Below are positions 45,351-57,899 of a DNA stretch of 64,000 nucleotides, piece after piece. The DNA lies in contig NC_045144.1 in assembly GCF_008831285.2 (NCBI RefSeq), positions 6,284,575 through 6,348,574 of the forward strand, read 5' to 3'. Every line of letters starts with the position of its first letter. Position 1 is the first letter of the stretch. The notes under the pieces were generated by a model. That model was not told the DNA's origin, did not search any database, and worked only from the letters and a program-made list of their open reading frames with translations. This DNA is from Nymphaea colorata. Its lineage: Eukaryota; Streptophyta; Magnoliopsida; Nymphaeales; Nymphaeaceae. The position numbers and the translations under genes are program-made.

Positions 45351-47270
45351 GTCGAGGGTATTATAGGAATTAAGAAAAAAGAAGAAGAGAGAGAGAGAGA
45401 CCCTCCCCTTTTGGCAGAGGAAAAACGCTGAAGGGCTCATACCAGGAGAGACCAATGATAAAGCGGAAAGCCAATATGGTCATTTACAAATACCCGGCTA
45501 ATATTTTGCAAAATTTCATTCACTTCTGTAATGGATTGAAATTCGAATTGCCCACCAATACATAAAAAACAAATTTTGACCGACTCACGTTTTGACTCGA
45601 GAAGAATAACTGGACAAATTTTGACCGACCTCTCTCAACCGTGGGGAGAAGAGAGAGAAACAAAAATGAAAAATGAAAGAAAAAAAAGCTAACAATAGCA
45701 GTTTAAATAGAATTTTAAGTTTGCCCCTTAAATAGTGCAGCAGTTTTAAGACTAGTTTGATGTGCAGGAAATATGCGAAATGAAATTCAAATTTTTAAAA
45801 GAATTACCCATCAAACTTGGAATGAAAAAACTTATTATTGGGTAGATTTTTAGAAACTTCTTTTTAAAAAAATTGTCCCACTCCGAAAGGTGGAAAAAAA
45901 ATTCTACAACGAAAAAAATGAGCTTCTTCTTCTCCAACGATTATGCTTTTCATCTTTCACTCCTATCAAACTGCAAAATTTATTTACTGAAACATATAGA
46001 AAATCTTAATTTTGATTCCATTTGTTCAATTATTGAAATAAGTTTTTGAAAACTTCTTTCTAATTACATATTTCCAATGGGTCAAACAGCCCCTTAAACA
46101 ATTTATTTCGACAGTCCAGTACATTTTAGAATTTGGATTATTCTTAATCCGTTACAAAATTTTATGCTTGAAGCCCACGACCTTTAAAAAATTCAAAACA
46201 CGGACTAAGTTATAGTTTTGATATATTTTTTGCATATTAAACACAAAAATAAACTTGAACAAATAAACATAAATATGTTTTGGAATAAGGGATTATGTTT
46301 CCAAATTCACAATTCCATACCGAATCAACATTACAGAAACAAAATTCTAGAATGTTTGATTCAAGGGGAGGAATGAGGTGTGCTTGCCATAAAGAGGGAG
46401 AAGGGCAATAAGATATGGTCTTCGTTCCAATCTATTGGGGGGAAGAGGGAGTTTGTTTTTGGCAATAGAAAAAATCAATGGAGAAAACTGAAATTCATGT
46501 TAAAATTGAGAATCAATGCGTTTCAAATTGGTGGATCGACAAACCCTTGCATTTTAATAAGGTGAAAACTAATAAATTGCAAAACGACATTAAAAGTGAA
46601 AAAAAAAACGGTTTGCTTTCGAAAACATAAAAAATTGTGCTTCAAGCGGTTGAGGCCTGGGGTCATTTGGTAGTATGGATACTTTGTAATTGTTTTATAA
46701 ATATGTTTCAAAATTAGCTCAGGTTTAGGAAATACTTGAATGATTGTTTTATAAATTTATTTCAATTTTTTGAACAGATTCACTAGCCATTTACAAAGTA
46801 TTGATGCTATCAAACTAGAGATACCATTTGTACATCATATCGATGTGTTTGTTTCATCCTTTTAGAGATTGTTTGGCAAATAAAATATTTTGTGAGTATT
46901 TCATATATAAAGATTGATGCAGATTTATAAACATTTGTTCAAGTGTTTTATATTAAACCTGCTTCAAACTTAACTTTAGGATAGATTCCCAATGTTCCAT
47001 AGCTCATTTCAATTGCCAAAAGACCCATTGAAACATACGAATCAGGTTGCCTTTGCGTTACAAGAATGCAAAATTGCTCGTAGCCCGTGGTACGACGATG
47101 CCCTTGCGTCGCTGAAGACTACATCTCGCTCATGTATGTGGCACAGCGACGCTTGAGATGAATTTCTGACGTTTGGGTAAATGTCGTTACGGTGGGTTGA
47201 AGATTGTGACGGGCACATCATACGCCATTGAAGAGGCAAGGTGATCACTTAAGACGCATTGGGTCATTGC
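45351..47270. other. Intergenic, AT-rich, no gene seen
   Basis: Mostly AT-rich with poly-A/T runs. The segment 46860-47000 resembles 610-750 (gttgtttggc...attttgtgagt...agattga(g/t)g(t/c)agattta), so both are probably copies of one MITE family. No conserved frame was found. Confidence 0.45.
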
Positions 47271-47545
47271 CATGAAACAGTTAAATTTTCGCGCTTCCGC
47301 TCAGCTTGAAGCCCGCTTCTGTATCTATCCCATGTGTCGAGGCTCCCTTATGCTTCTTCTTCCTCTTTTCTCTGGTCCAAAATTTGCTTACATTGTCTCA
47401 TTTTCTCAGCAGGCGAGGCAAGGGCAAGGATTCAGAAAAGGGGTTTTTGCTTTCTATTGCACTCTTTTTTTCCTTGGGGCATCTTTGCCTGCAGCAGCAG
47501 TTGAGAAGAAACCCAACGCGGAAGCGATGGAGCCTGCCATAAAAA

Positions 47546-47611
47546 CCAGACGTTTTGCCGGAAGTTGAACCACGACTCCCAGACGTTTTGCCGGAAGTTG
47601 AACCACGACTC
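47546..47611. repeat. 33-bp exact tandem duplication
   Basis: The unit beginning ccagacgttttgccggaag occurs at 47546 and 47579 with a 33-base period, so it would keep a reading frame (11 codons). It lies in a locally GC-richer stretch that could be the 5' part of an unresolved transcription unit. Confidence 0.9.
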
Positions 47612-48723
47612 CTGAGTAGGTATTCTCTGTTTCTCTTCATCCACTTTTATCGTCCGTGTTCTGATTTTTTGTTCCCCTTTCTGAGCTCTGATTTTTTTTT
47701 TTTTATGTTTTTTTCTTTTTGTTTCCGATTTCTGATTTGATTTATCTGTCATTTCTTGGCGACATCTGTTTTATTTATCTATTGTTATTTCTTCTCTTCA
47801 CCAGGAGTTGTAGCAGAAAACAGAAGGCGAACCTTCTGTCTTCAGGCGCACCAGAGTGCGGCTGTAGCTATATCTTTGTGCTTCTTTGTTTCCTTTTGAC
47901 CTAGAGAGGCAAGCCTTGATTCGGATTTGATATGTTCAGCGGACGGAGGCTAGAAGCCTTCTTTCCTGTTTATCGAGAGAGAGAGAAAGAGAGAGAGGGA
48001 GAGAGAAAAATCTTTGATGAACTTCATGGTATATAGCTATAGTAACTTAAATGTCACAGCACGTGTAAGAGGAAATCATTCCCGACTATTAGACGGCCTT
48101 AATGGTACAACAAGTACGTGCTTCCGTTAACTCCTCTTTGTTTCTTCCTTTTCTCGAGTTGCACGTCGTTTTATTTTTCCAGTAATTCAACACACACGAG
48201 AGAGAGAGTAAGAGCTGCGGATTGTTTAATGGAGGCAACTGTCACTTTTGCTATTGCTTCTATTACTGGAGGCTTATGAGTTATTACCCCAGGAAGCTGC
48301 AAGGTAGGAGCAGACTCCCAAATATGATACGCTTGTTATTGGCAGGTTTTGTGTGTGTGTGTGTGTTTTTTTTACAGCATTCCTGTTTTTTAATGATCAA
48401 CTTCATTAACGTAAGGATATGAATCCAATTCAACAGATAGCCTCTTCAAGAGATGGGCACCAGTGAAATTCTATAGTTGGAGGATATGCCTTACTACCTT
48501 CGTTTGATTTCCACTTTGCCTTACTACCTTCGATTAATATGAAAATGATTTTCAATGCTACCAAAATATTCATCAATATATATTCATTCTCGAGCACCCG
48601 TTTACTGTAAGAAAAGGTCAACCAACAATTTTTCACAGACTCCGCAAGCATTATTAATCATGTTACATGTTTTTCAATTGGTTTATTTAAACAGGGAACG
48701 CTTCCATCATTAATGTTCTTTTC

Positions 48724-48950
48724 AGCTATCAAGAGTTGATCCAGAGATGGAAAAAATCACTTGGGCCTCCAGGATCTTGTGAGCTGTATACGAGGAGTTT
48801 CATAATCTTACAGCATATATCATTTCCATTGCAGCCTTTGGAAGTAATTATGAAGAAGAGAAGGACATGTTTCAGCTGTAGAAGGAAGCAGAAGACTTTT
48901 TCATGCAATTCGAACACTTATTGTCCCAGATTCAGATCAGAAGAGTTTTT
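48724..48950 (+). pseudogene. Cytochrome P450 (CYP72 clan) relic
   Basis: After an acceptor-like TTTTCAG the frame reads YQELIQRWKKSLGPPGSCEL. One frame change later comes VYEEFHNLTAYIISIAAFGS, then NYEEEKDMFQL, a TAG stop, and KEAED. A third frame gives HAIRTLIVP. These three pieces are consecutive parts of the F-G region of CYP72-clan P450s (consensus 'SCE-D-V-...[28 protein letters not shown]...AIRTLYIPG'). The stop sits where the family has Gln (CAG to TAG). At least two frameshifts and one stop within 230 bases, and no heme-binding exon found, make this a relic. Confidence 0.72.
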
Positions 48951-50608
48951 TTTCTTTTTTTCTTTTTTGTAAATTTAAATACGCATCAAAAAGACAAAAA
49001 GATGAAAGCAGAAGTTCACTTGCACTTTTTGCCTTCACAAAGATGGCCTCTTCTTGACATGAATATGACATATAATCTTCTAAGGTATCTTTTCACTTTT
49101 CAGGCATTCTTTGTTCATGTGGTTGGCATTTATGCAACTTGGTAGTTTTAACCTTTAACTCATGTGCTGTGTAATGCATGCTATGACTTGTTTCAAGAAA
49201 GTGGTCATCTTTGAAGATCATTTTATTAATGGTCAAATTATAGGGAAAGAAATATATGATAGTGAAAGGACACAAAATATTTGAGTACCTTCAATTGACA
49301 TGTATGGTATGTTTTGGTGATAAAAATATCGTCAAAGACTTTAGTGTATCTTAGTTGTTTCGCATGCAAAGTGCAGACACGAAGGCTGCTGGTGATCTCA
49401 AAGCTGGAAGAATGCCAGTTTACAGATTTTTCTAGCTATCAGGTGGATTTTCTGATATTTTTCTGGAAATATTTTCCATTTTAACATCAACATGAGAACT
49501 TGTGCTTCTAGATATTCTACTGTTATGGTTATTGGTGTCTCTGTCCATTACCGGATAGGAAGTACAATCCATAACCTGCTTCCACAGCTCTTGATGTGGT
49601 TTTGGGTGGTTTGTGGTACTATCTGATCCTTTATTTTTATTCGAGGTACTGCTTGGTCTTGTTCATTGTCACCCTTTTTTGTTAGTTGTTCACAATTTAC
49701 TAACGCTCTGTTGTTTGAAATGGAATTTTAAAGTGCAACCATAATTCTAGGAGTTTGTGGTTGATTCCTACTAGAGATGACAAAAGATAGTTGCACAAAT
49801 GGCATTGCCTTAAGCTTTTAGAAAATAAAATGTTGTGACATGTCCTATTAACTACATTATGCTGTTTTGTTTCACCATTGAGTCATTCGCTTAATCATTC
49901 CCTGAACAATCAAATGAATAATTGATTTAGTAGTTCCTGATTTGATGGTTGAAGAAAGGACAAACTTTGTATAATCTTGATGTTCTGCGGGTATTGGACG
50001 CTGCAAATCTTCTAGCACAAATTCATGGCTCTTTATCACTGAACTCCAGATGCATTGGATGATAGTTTTGTGCATGGTGTTATCGCTTGCAGTTATGTTG
50101 AGTCTTTGTGAAGCTCTGTCAAGTTGATTAGTGGTGTTAAGCCCAAATTCAATTTGGGGAGTTGGGCTACTGGAGCCAGAATAAAGTTTTCAGATTCTGA
50201 CGATTTTATATCTGGTACCTCTAAAAGGTAGAAGTGTATGTTCCCATTGCTTCACATGGGCATGATAGAATAAATGCTTAACTGGTTTATCTAACTGTTG
50301 CTGCTTTTTTGGTTGCAGAGGAAGAAGAGAGACAGCTGAGGTGAGATGAGTGGATTGGAGAAAATGGAGGAAGGTCTTGCTATGTGGAGGGCGACCATTA
50401 CAAGAGCTATTCTGGCAACATTACTGAGGAGCACACTTCAAGGACTTTGTGCAGCATATCTTAAGGTATTTGTAGCATAAAACAATCTTCTGGTATGAGA
50501 CCTATGAAGCACGAGATACTGTCTTATCATTGGTAACATCGAATTTTTGTGGATAAATTTTTTGTCTAATTGATATGAGATTTAAATTTGAGAGAGCTAT
50601 TTCTTTAC

Positions 50609-50631
50609 TCTCTCTCTCTCTCTCTTATATA

Positions 50632-50691
<60 letters not shown>
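50609..50691. repeat. Compound (CT)n-(TA)n-(GA)n microsatellite, self-complementary
   Basis: A CT tract, a TA tract of about 40 bases and a GA tract follow one another. Because CT and AG are complementary and TA is palindromic, the whole block can fold into a long hairpin. It may be length-variable. Confidence 0.85.
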
Positions 50692-51161
50692 GGCCTTAAT
50701 TCCCTTCATCATCGCCCACCCAACTGCATCAAGAAAAATAAATAAACAAATAAAGGGAAAGGGAGACAACTATGGCGCACCATTTATGAGCTAGAGAGAG
50801 ATTCAAATAAACAAGAAAACAAAGGGAATCGGTCATGACACATCAAATGGTGGAAGCAAAACCAGAAAAAAGGGAGAGAGAGAGAGAAAGAAGGGAAGAG
50901 ACATACCTGTATGTTCAACATTGTGTGGCGAATTGACATTCAAAAAGTTGCCCCTATGAATATGCATGCAAGAGTTTGAACTATTACTTCATACATAAAC
51001 ATTTTGCAAGTGTTGAATTTGCACATCTTTTTCTAAAATAACACATATAAAGCAATGTAACCACCTATTCAACTATGCATCTTGTCGAAAATCACAAGCA
51101 AATCAAGAGCCTTCCACCACTAACATCTATCAAACTATTGTAATATCTAATAATATCTAAG

Positions 51162-51446
51162 CTAAAATCTTTGTCACATGCAACTCAAGATGCATTCTCC
51201 AGTGCTTCCTCTGGGGGATCTGCAGTTGTCCGAGCATCCTCATTGCCCAATGGAACATCATCTTGTGGGCAGAGACAAGATAAAGTGGATGCTGCTCATG
51301 ATGTACAGAAGCGGACTTTGAACTCAACACAGGTGCTAATGAAGGAAGATGTCGATGCTGGCAACTTGTTATCATCTTTATCTGAGTTGTTTGGTGAAGC
51401 CATTCTCTCCTTTGTCCAATCCTCGGAGATGATGATTTTCTTATGA
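51162..51446 (+). CDS. Hypothetical terminal-exon-like open frame
   Basis: A plus-strand frame without an obvious ATG reads SHATQDAFSSASSGGSAVV..., then NLLSSLSELFGEAILSFVQS..., and ends at TGA 51444-51446. It is Ser-rich, then amphipathic, with even codon use, which is unlike the surrounding AT-rich DNA. CAAG/CCAG acceptor-like sites occur near its start. I do not recognise it and cannot connect it to upstream exons; it may be a gene fragment. Confidence 0.25.
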   Translation, partial: LKSLSHATQDAFSSASSGGSAVVRASSLPNGTSSCGQRQDKVDAAHDVQKRTLNSTQVLMKEDVDAGNLLSSLSELFGEAILSFVQSSEMMIFL

Positions 51447-53338
51447 AAAAAAAAAGAAAAGAAAATCAACCTGTAATTTTTGTAATTTGTAATTCCAGTT
51501 TTTGGGTGGTAATTGTACTGTAAAATGTCCAATTACTGAGCATTTTTTCTTGACGAAAAGCAGTCAAGAACCTAACGACATGTTTTCCAGATGACGATGA
51601 CAGTGAATCAGATTAATTCCAACTAAGTTCCTAAAAGAACAATCAGAGTACAAAGTTGAATCCAAGTAGATTACGCTGCCCAGTGATGCTTTGCCTGCGT
51701 TTTCCGAGACAACCTGCTGGATTTACCATTAAGCATAACAAAAACTTAATACACAAAAACATCACAGGTTCAGGAATGATTCTGTTCCCAAATTTTGCTC
51801 CGAGTTGCAGGTTCGGATCGTGCTTAGATTAAGATCAGTTCCAGTTAACTATGTTCTTCCTAGAAAGCATGCTTGATGCGTCATGGTGGCGAAGGTTGAA
51901 CAGACATGCAGTCTAAGCACGAGTTCGATGTACTATCAGAACTGCTTATGAGTAGTTTGAGCACAAAGCATCGATGTTGATTTTATTTCGACATAACTGG
52001 TTGGAGTGGCTTTGGATTGGATAGGATGGGATGAAATTGATTTTCATTACTATGGAGGATTGGACTACGGTGGGTTAAATTTGAACTAGAATGAACAGAT
52101 CCAACTTCATTTTGGTAAAGTATTTTGGAGCTCATTGTCAGTCTCCAGAACAGATTCAGGTCAGCACGGCGAAGAGCGAAAAGAGATTTCACCGAGTACC
52201 GGGCCAAAATATCTGGATCTTTTCCGCCTCAAATAGGTTACATGAAACCTGAGGCACGATCCACTAGAAGTGTAAGGGAGATATTACAATAGATTCTAAT
52301 AAGGCAAGCCATCTGAATCAATGATGATTAGATGGCTAAGGAGGGAGATCAGAAAGGGGTTTTGAATTTTGATATTAATATCACCTTAGTGCCCAACTTT
52401 ATCATCTTAATCATCTTAATAATCCAACTCGTAATCTTTTATTGTTTAGAAATAAAATGGGAAGAGACATCGGAATCCAACCTCCAGGTGCACATTGGCA
52501 AGCTTGCCCTAGAGAATGGCAAGCCTTCCTCAGAAATCCTCAATTAATTACTATAAAGCAGCAATCTTCTGCACAGTCACAGTTTCAATTTCAAAACAAT
52601 ACCAAAAACTCATACTGCAAACTGAGGAAAAGGAAGTTCACAAGAAATCTACAACAGCATTCTTCACAGGTCCTGAACGCTCAAACCTGCCATAATGAAT
52701 TATTAGAAACGTCATTAGTAGTAGTCCAAAGAATACGCCAAGCACTTAGGCAGCAACACATTGTGCGAATGACCCGAAAGCAAAAGCACACGAGATGTCT
52801 TGCAACCAAAAATACAAACCAAGATCTGAACTCTTCAATAATTCAGTTATCAGAAGTTGCCTAACCGAGACATATGTGCCTACATCGCAATTCCTGCTAG
52901 ATGGCAAGCCTTTCAAGACTGTCTATAGGGTTTGCCAATGTGATCTAGTTTCTGTATCTGAATGGGTGTGATAGTGGACATGCATGGATTGTACAAAGAA
53001 AATATCCAGAAGGATCTTAACAGCATTCATAAATGTACTGTGGTTTCCACATTTCACCAAGCTCTTCAGTGTTTGTGAAGCCAGTGTTGCCAATCCCTTG
53101 CCTCCAATTGCAGAAAGAGATGGCAATGCAACTCCCATTCTTAAATCCGTACTAAACCATCCGAAGCAGGTGGACATTTAGTCTTGGTGCAGTTTCAATA
53201 CTGAAACATGTTTCAGGAAACACCAGTTCTTTGAAATACTTAAAGATCAAGAAATACTAAAGATCAAGAGGTTGTTGCGATCCATTAATTTGAAAACCAT
53301 GCTTTCCAATACATGGAAATCATGGCTGTATTTGAAGG
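51447..53338. other. Spacer, no supported gene
   Basis: Frames up to 140 codons (52442-52864, low-complexity Gln/Thr-rich) and paired frames on both strands at 52923-53181 exist, but none shows a domain or family motif I know. The copia element inserts at the right end. Confidence 0.4.
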
Positions 53339-53632
53339 TGATAAAATTAAAGAGACGTTGAAGAGGTCGATTACCTTAATCATTGATCGAATGAATAAGG
53401 AAGGTGCTCCAATTAGTTTTGAATGTTGAACTAACGTTCTCTTTCACTTAGGCAACTGCTGTATATGCCTTGGCCTCTAATGTATAAAGAAGAGGACTGA
53501 TTGTAATTCAAAAAACAAGCAAGAAAGATCGACCTATTCGTGGATGTAGGCTCCCATTAGCCGAACCACGTAAAATTGCCTTCTCTCTTTTTCTCACCTC
53601 TGTTCATACTCTGTTTTCTGCACAATCTATCA
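53339..53632 (+). repeat. 5' LTR of the copia element
   Basis: Begins TGATAAAATTAAAG and ends CAATCTATCA. It is the direct-repeat partner of 57897-58191 and should hold the element's promoter. The primer-binding site follows directly. Confidence 0.95.
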
Positions 53633-53644
53633 TGGTATCAAAGC
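53633..53644 (+). promoter_or_regulatory. Primer-binding site (initiator Met-tRNA)
   Basis: TGGTATCAAAGC, one base from the usual plant copia TGGTATCAGAGC, lies directly after the 5' LTR. Confidence 0.85.
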
Positions 53645-53695
53645 AGCACTCATTCATCCTGAGGCAGTAAATCCATTCTAAGCAAGCAGAAACTG

Positions 53696-54440
53696 TTGGA
53701 GCAGGAGGGGGTAGCAAGGCACGACAATGACCATCACTCCATTATACAAGGTAGCGATGGATCTTTGCATAGATTTGTTGTACACGAGCAAGGTAACCCC
53801 AATCTTAAGATTACCAACACCTTGCTTGATGGCCTCAATTATTTATCTTGGTCTAAGGCAGTCACATTCCTTAGTGGAAAATCCAAACTCGGATACATTG
53901 ATGGTACCACAAAGAGACCACCATTTAATGATCTGAAATATAGTGAGTGGCGATCTACCAACGACATTGTTGCATCTTGGCTCATCAATTCTATGGAACC
54001 CAAGATAGCATCATGTTTTAATTTTTTAGACACCGCAAAGGAGGTAGGACAGGATACCAAAGATCTTTACGGTGAGCAATATAACACTGCTCGCATGTAC
54101 CAATTATCTCAAATAAAAGGAAGTCTAAAGAAAGAGATTGTTCCTATTAGTGAATATATTGGTACCTTCAAAGGAATTTGAGATGAGATGGATGTTTATT
54201 CTCCATTAACTACTGATCTTTTCAAAGCGAAGAAGCAACGTGAGCAAGAACGTATTTTTGAAATTTTAGCTGGGCTACCAAATGACTATGAAAATCTTCG
54301 TAGTCAAATTCTCATGGCACATGAGCTGCCTTCACTAAGTTATGTTTATGCTCTTCTCATGCGAGAAGAGTCAAGAAGAAAAGCAATGGCACTCTCAACT
54401 ACAGCAGTCAAGAAGTGTCCAATGATGAAAAAGCTGCCTT
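53696..54440 (+). pseudogene. Copia gag, interrupted
   Basis: The frame starts ...NPNLKITNTLLDGLNYLSWS and KLGYIDGTTKRP (UBN2-type gag), runs through ALYGEQY-like DLYGEQYNTARMYQL, and meets TGA at 54179-54181 where gag proteins have a Trp (K-G-I-stop-DEM). It continues in the same frame through ERIFEILAGLPNDYENLRSQ before a frameshift. The downstream zinc knuckle (near 54500, another frame) reads CTHCKKTGH...R, so its last Cys ligand is Arg. Confidence 0.8.
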
Positions 54441-55884
54441 TGCTATGAACTTTCAAGACGGTAGAAATTTCAGGCAAAACGTGATGAAGGAAGAAAACCA
54501 AAATGCACTCATTGTAAGAAAACTGGTCACCCTCTTGAAAATCGTTGGTTCCTACATGGAAAACCGGACAGAGGGACAAATCATGCCTCCAAGACCACTT
54601 CAAAAGGGGCGGTTAAAAGGAAGGATGATCAGACCAGTCTCATGGCTTCTTCGTCAAACAATCCTATCACCTTGGAGACTTGCTGAAATGATAAAGGGAC
54701 TTCAAATGAAAAAGACCGTTGGAATCTCTATCAACACTTCTGATCAAGCTAAAGGTATGGCTTATGCTACTTTTAATTCTTGCACTCATTGGATTCTCGA
54801 CTCAGGAGCCACTGATCATATGGCTAATCAATCTGCTTATCTCTATTCCCCCCATTCTATTGACGGCATAGGACCTGTTGCTGCAGCCAACGGTGCTCCC
54901 ATTGTTGTCAAAGGAAAAGGAGGATTAGATTTCTTTAACAAAAATTATACTAGTGAATTTCTCATAATGCCTGAACTTAAGTCCAACTTGTTGTCAGTAG
55001 CTAAAATCACCAAAGAATTGGAATGCAATGTGGTTTTTTCTGCTACTAATGTTGTATTTCAGGATCGGAAGGCTCAAATGACGATTGGTGAGGGACGCCT
55101 AGTTAACGGACTCTACCAAATTGTAGCTCTTGATCAGACATTGAATGCATCTACTTTGAATGAGGGAGAAATCTGGCATCAACGGATGGGTCATCCATCA
55201 TCTCGGATTTTGAACTATTTATTTCCCAAGCATTATTTTGATATTCATACATGTGATATTTGCAAGTATGCTAGAATGACCAGTTTGAAGTTCTCTTTAT
55301 CAGATTCTATTAGTGAACCACATTTTGATCTCATTCACTCTGATGTTTGGGGCCCTGCGCCTGTGGATTCTCTCGATGGTTTTAGATACTATGTTATGTT
55401 CATTGACGATTACTCTAGATCCACTTGGGTTTATTTCATGAAAAACAAATCTGAGGTTCCATCTCTTTTTCAAACTTTTCATAAGATGGTTGAAGTTCAA
55501 TATAATAGAAAAATAAAATGCTTTAGATCTGATAATGGTACTGAGTTCAAAAATTCTAGTTTTAAGTTTTTCTTAGACAAGCATGACATACATCATCAAA
55601 CGTCCTGTGTTGACACACCTCAACAAAATGGCGTGTCTGAAAGAAAAAATAGACATTTATTAGAATTAGCTAGGAGCTTGTTATTCCAAATGAATGTGCC
55701 CAAAAATTTTTGGAAATATGTTGTTTCTACTGCTTGCTATGTAATTAATAGAACTCCTAGTAAGCACCTTAATTATGCTAGTCCAATTGGGAAGCTTATA
55801 GGGCAAGAACCAAAACTTGATCATTTGCGTGTGTTGGTTGTGTGGTTCATGTGTGGCTACATCATGCAAAAAGAGACAAACTAA
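54415..55884 (+). pseudogene. Copia protease-integrase segment
   Basis: About 490 codons are open. The protease site is WILDSGATDHM. The integrase zinc finger is WHQRMGHPS...CDICKYAR, and the catalytic core shows HSDVWGP, FIDDYSRSTWVYF, FRSDNGTEF and NGVSERKNRHLLE. The frame breaks near 55850-55884, where the family continues 'VFGC..YVH'. The first 100 codons are out of frame with the true gag. Confidence 0.88.
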
Positions 55885-57899
55885 GTCATCTCTCAATCAA
55901 ATGCGTCTTTGTTGGTTACAACTCTCAAAACAAGGGATATGTATGTTTCGATCCTATTTCTAAGAAAACTTATATATCACGTGATGTTCAATTCAATGAG
56001 AAACTTTCCTACTTTGGAGAAAATGATAGTGGTAAAGATCAAGGGGAGTCTAAATCTCCTAACTTGCATGACTTTGATGATTTATTTTTTTCCATTATTG
56101 ATGAGCAGGTCACTAAAAAGACTTATTTAGAAATTAAAAGTCCCACAGAAAATCGAGAACCTACTACCTCTACTGAAAATGATGAACCAACTAGCGTGCT
56201 TCTTAGAAGATCTGAGAGAATTCAAAAAGTGCCCTCTCATTTAGTTGATTATGAGACTTGCAACTTCAGTCGCTATCCCATCAGTAATTTTGTCCCTTAC
56301 AATCAGATCTCAGCCAAACATAGTAACTTCATTAAGAGTCTTGATAAAATTCGCGAGCCTCAAACTTTTCAAGAGACCAAGAAAGACTCAAATTGGAGAA
56401 AGACTATGAATGGAAAATTGGAGGCCCTAAAGAGCAACAAGACGTGGCTGGTTGTTACAAAACCAAAAAATTCAAGCGTAGTTGGATGCAAAATGGCACT
56501 ATAGAGTCAAATACAAGAGTAACGGCTCACTAGAAAGATACAAAGCTCGACTAGTAGCCAAGGCTTTACTCAAACAAAGGGTCTTGATTATGACAAAACC
56601 TTTGCACCTATGGCTAAAATGAACACCTTGAGAATTCTATTATCAGTGGCCTGTAATTTGAACTGGGGACTTCACCAATTAGACGTGAAGAATGTTTTTT
56701 TGCAATGTAAACTTAGTGAAGAAATCTACATGGCACTACCTCCAGGGCATCCAGATGAAGGAAAGAACTATGTATGCAGACTCAAGAAAGCTATCTATGG
56801 TCTTAAGCAATCCCCTAGAGCATGGTACTTAAAAATAAGTAAGGCACCGAATAGCTTTGGATATCGCAAATGTCACTCAAACAACACGCTTTTCATAAAG
56901 AAACATGAAGAACGCACCACTGTTGTGTTGATTTATGTAGATGATATAGTCGTGACAGGTGATGATATTGAAAGCATACTCAATCTCAAACACTACTTGA
57001 GAACCACATTTGATATAAAAGATCTTATAAAACACAAGTACTTTCTTGGAATTGCGATAGCCCAGTCACACAAAGACATCTTTCTCTGTCAAAGAAAATA
57101 TGCACTAGACATATTAAACAAGACTGGATAAATGGAAGCACGTCCAGTCGACACTCCGTTCGAAGCAAACCTCAAATTGAGACCCTGTGAGGATGAACCA
57201 GAGGTCGACAGGGAAGTATTTCAGCGACTAGTTGGTAAGCTTATTTATTTATCTGTCACTAGACCTTATATTTCTTTTGCTGTGAATGTAATTAGCAGGT
57301 ATATGCAAAACTCAAGGGAATCACACATGAAGGTTGTCGATCGCATTCTTTGTTACATCAAAGGCTCTCCAAGACAAGGACTTTGGTACAAAAGGAATAA
57401 GAACTTAGACATAGTAGGATTTACTCATGCAGACTGGGAAGGAGATATCAGCGATAGGAAATCAACTACAGGATACTGTGTCTTTGTTGGTGGAAATCTA
57501 GTAGCCTGGAAATGCAAGAAACAAAAAATAGTGGCTAGATCCAGTGTAGAAGCAGAATATCACGCTATGGCCACGGGATCCAGCAAACTCATTTGGACCA
57601 AGAACGTGATTGAAGAACTGAATCTTGAAGTTTCAAAGCCCATGCACATGTTCTGTGACAATCAAGCTGCCATATATATTTCTATAAATCCAGTCTTTCA
57701 TGAAAGGATGAACCACATTTGAATCGACTTTCACTATGTCAGAGAAAAGATTGAATCTGGAGAAATCAAATCGCTTCATATCGGTGGAGTTGAGCAAGTT
57801 GCTGATGCATTAACTAAAGAAGTCACTAAAGCAAAACTTCAACTCGCAATTGACAAGTGGGGATGTCATAATATCTACTCCCCACTTGAAGGGGAGTGA
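55842..57899 (+). pseudogene. Copia reverse transcriptase-RNase H segment, several breaks
   Basis: Pieces in different frames: the integrase tail (HHAKRDKLSHLSIKCVFVGY, PISKKTYISRDV) to 56504, a frame change at 56480-56510 (WHYRVKYKSNGSLERYKARL is in another frame), then reverse transcriptase 56610-57131 with QLDVKNVFLQCKL, YGLKQSPRAWY and LIYVDDIVVTGDD. A stop at 57130-57132 precedes the RNase H part (HADWEGDISDRKSTTGYCVF; SSVEAEYHAMA), and another stop follows at 57720-57722. The active-site YVDD and RNase H acidic residues are present, but the frame is not. Confidence 0.88.
57888..57896 (+). promoter_or_regulatory. Polypurine tract
   Basis: GAAGGGGAG immediately before the 3' LTR, the usual plus-strand primer of LTR elements. 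Confidence 0.85.

Larger units (their letters stand above)
47272..51446 (+). other. Unresolved region with scattered exon-like pieces
   Basis: Local GC rises at 47280-47620, and several pieces have splice-like edges. One is a 22-base block after TTGGTTGCAG near 50320 that ends CTGAG|GTGAGATG. Near the right end is a 95-codon frame (51162-51446) with normal-looking composition. I cannot join these into a gene or name a product. The P450 relic lies in the middle. It could be a non-coding transcript, a broken gene, or chance. Confidence 0.25.

Noticed and set aside
52442-53181. Gln-rich 140-codon frame and the paired frames on both strands at 52923-53181
   Set aside because: Low complexity or open on both strands, with no family motif; not enough to call a gene.
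53633-53647. tRNA-like sequence after the LTR
   Set aside because: It is the retrotransposon primer-binding site complementary to the tRNA 3' end, not a tRNA gene.
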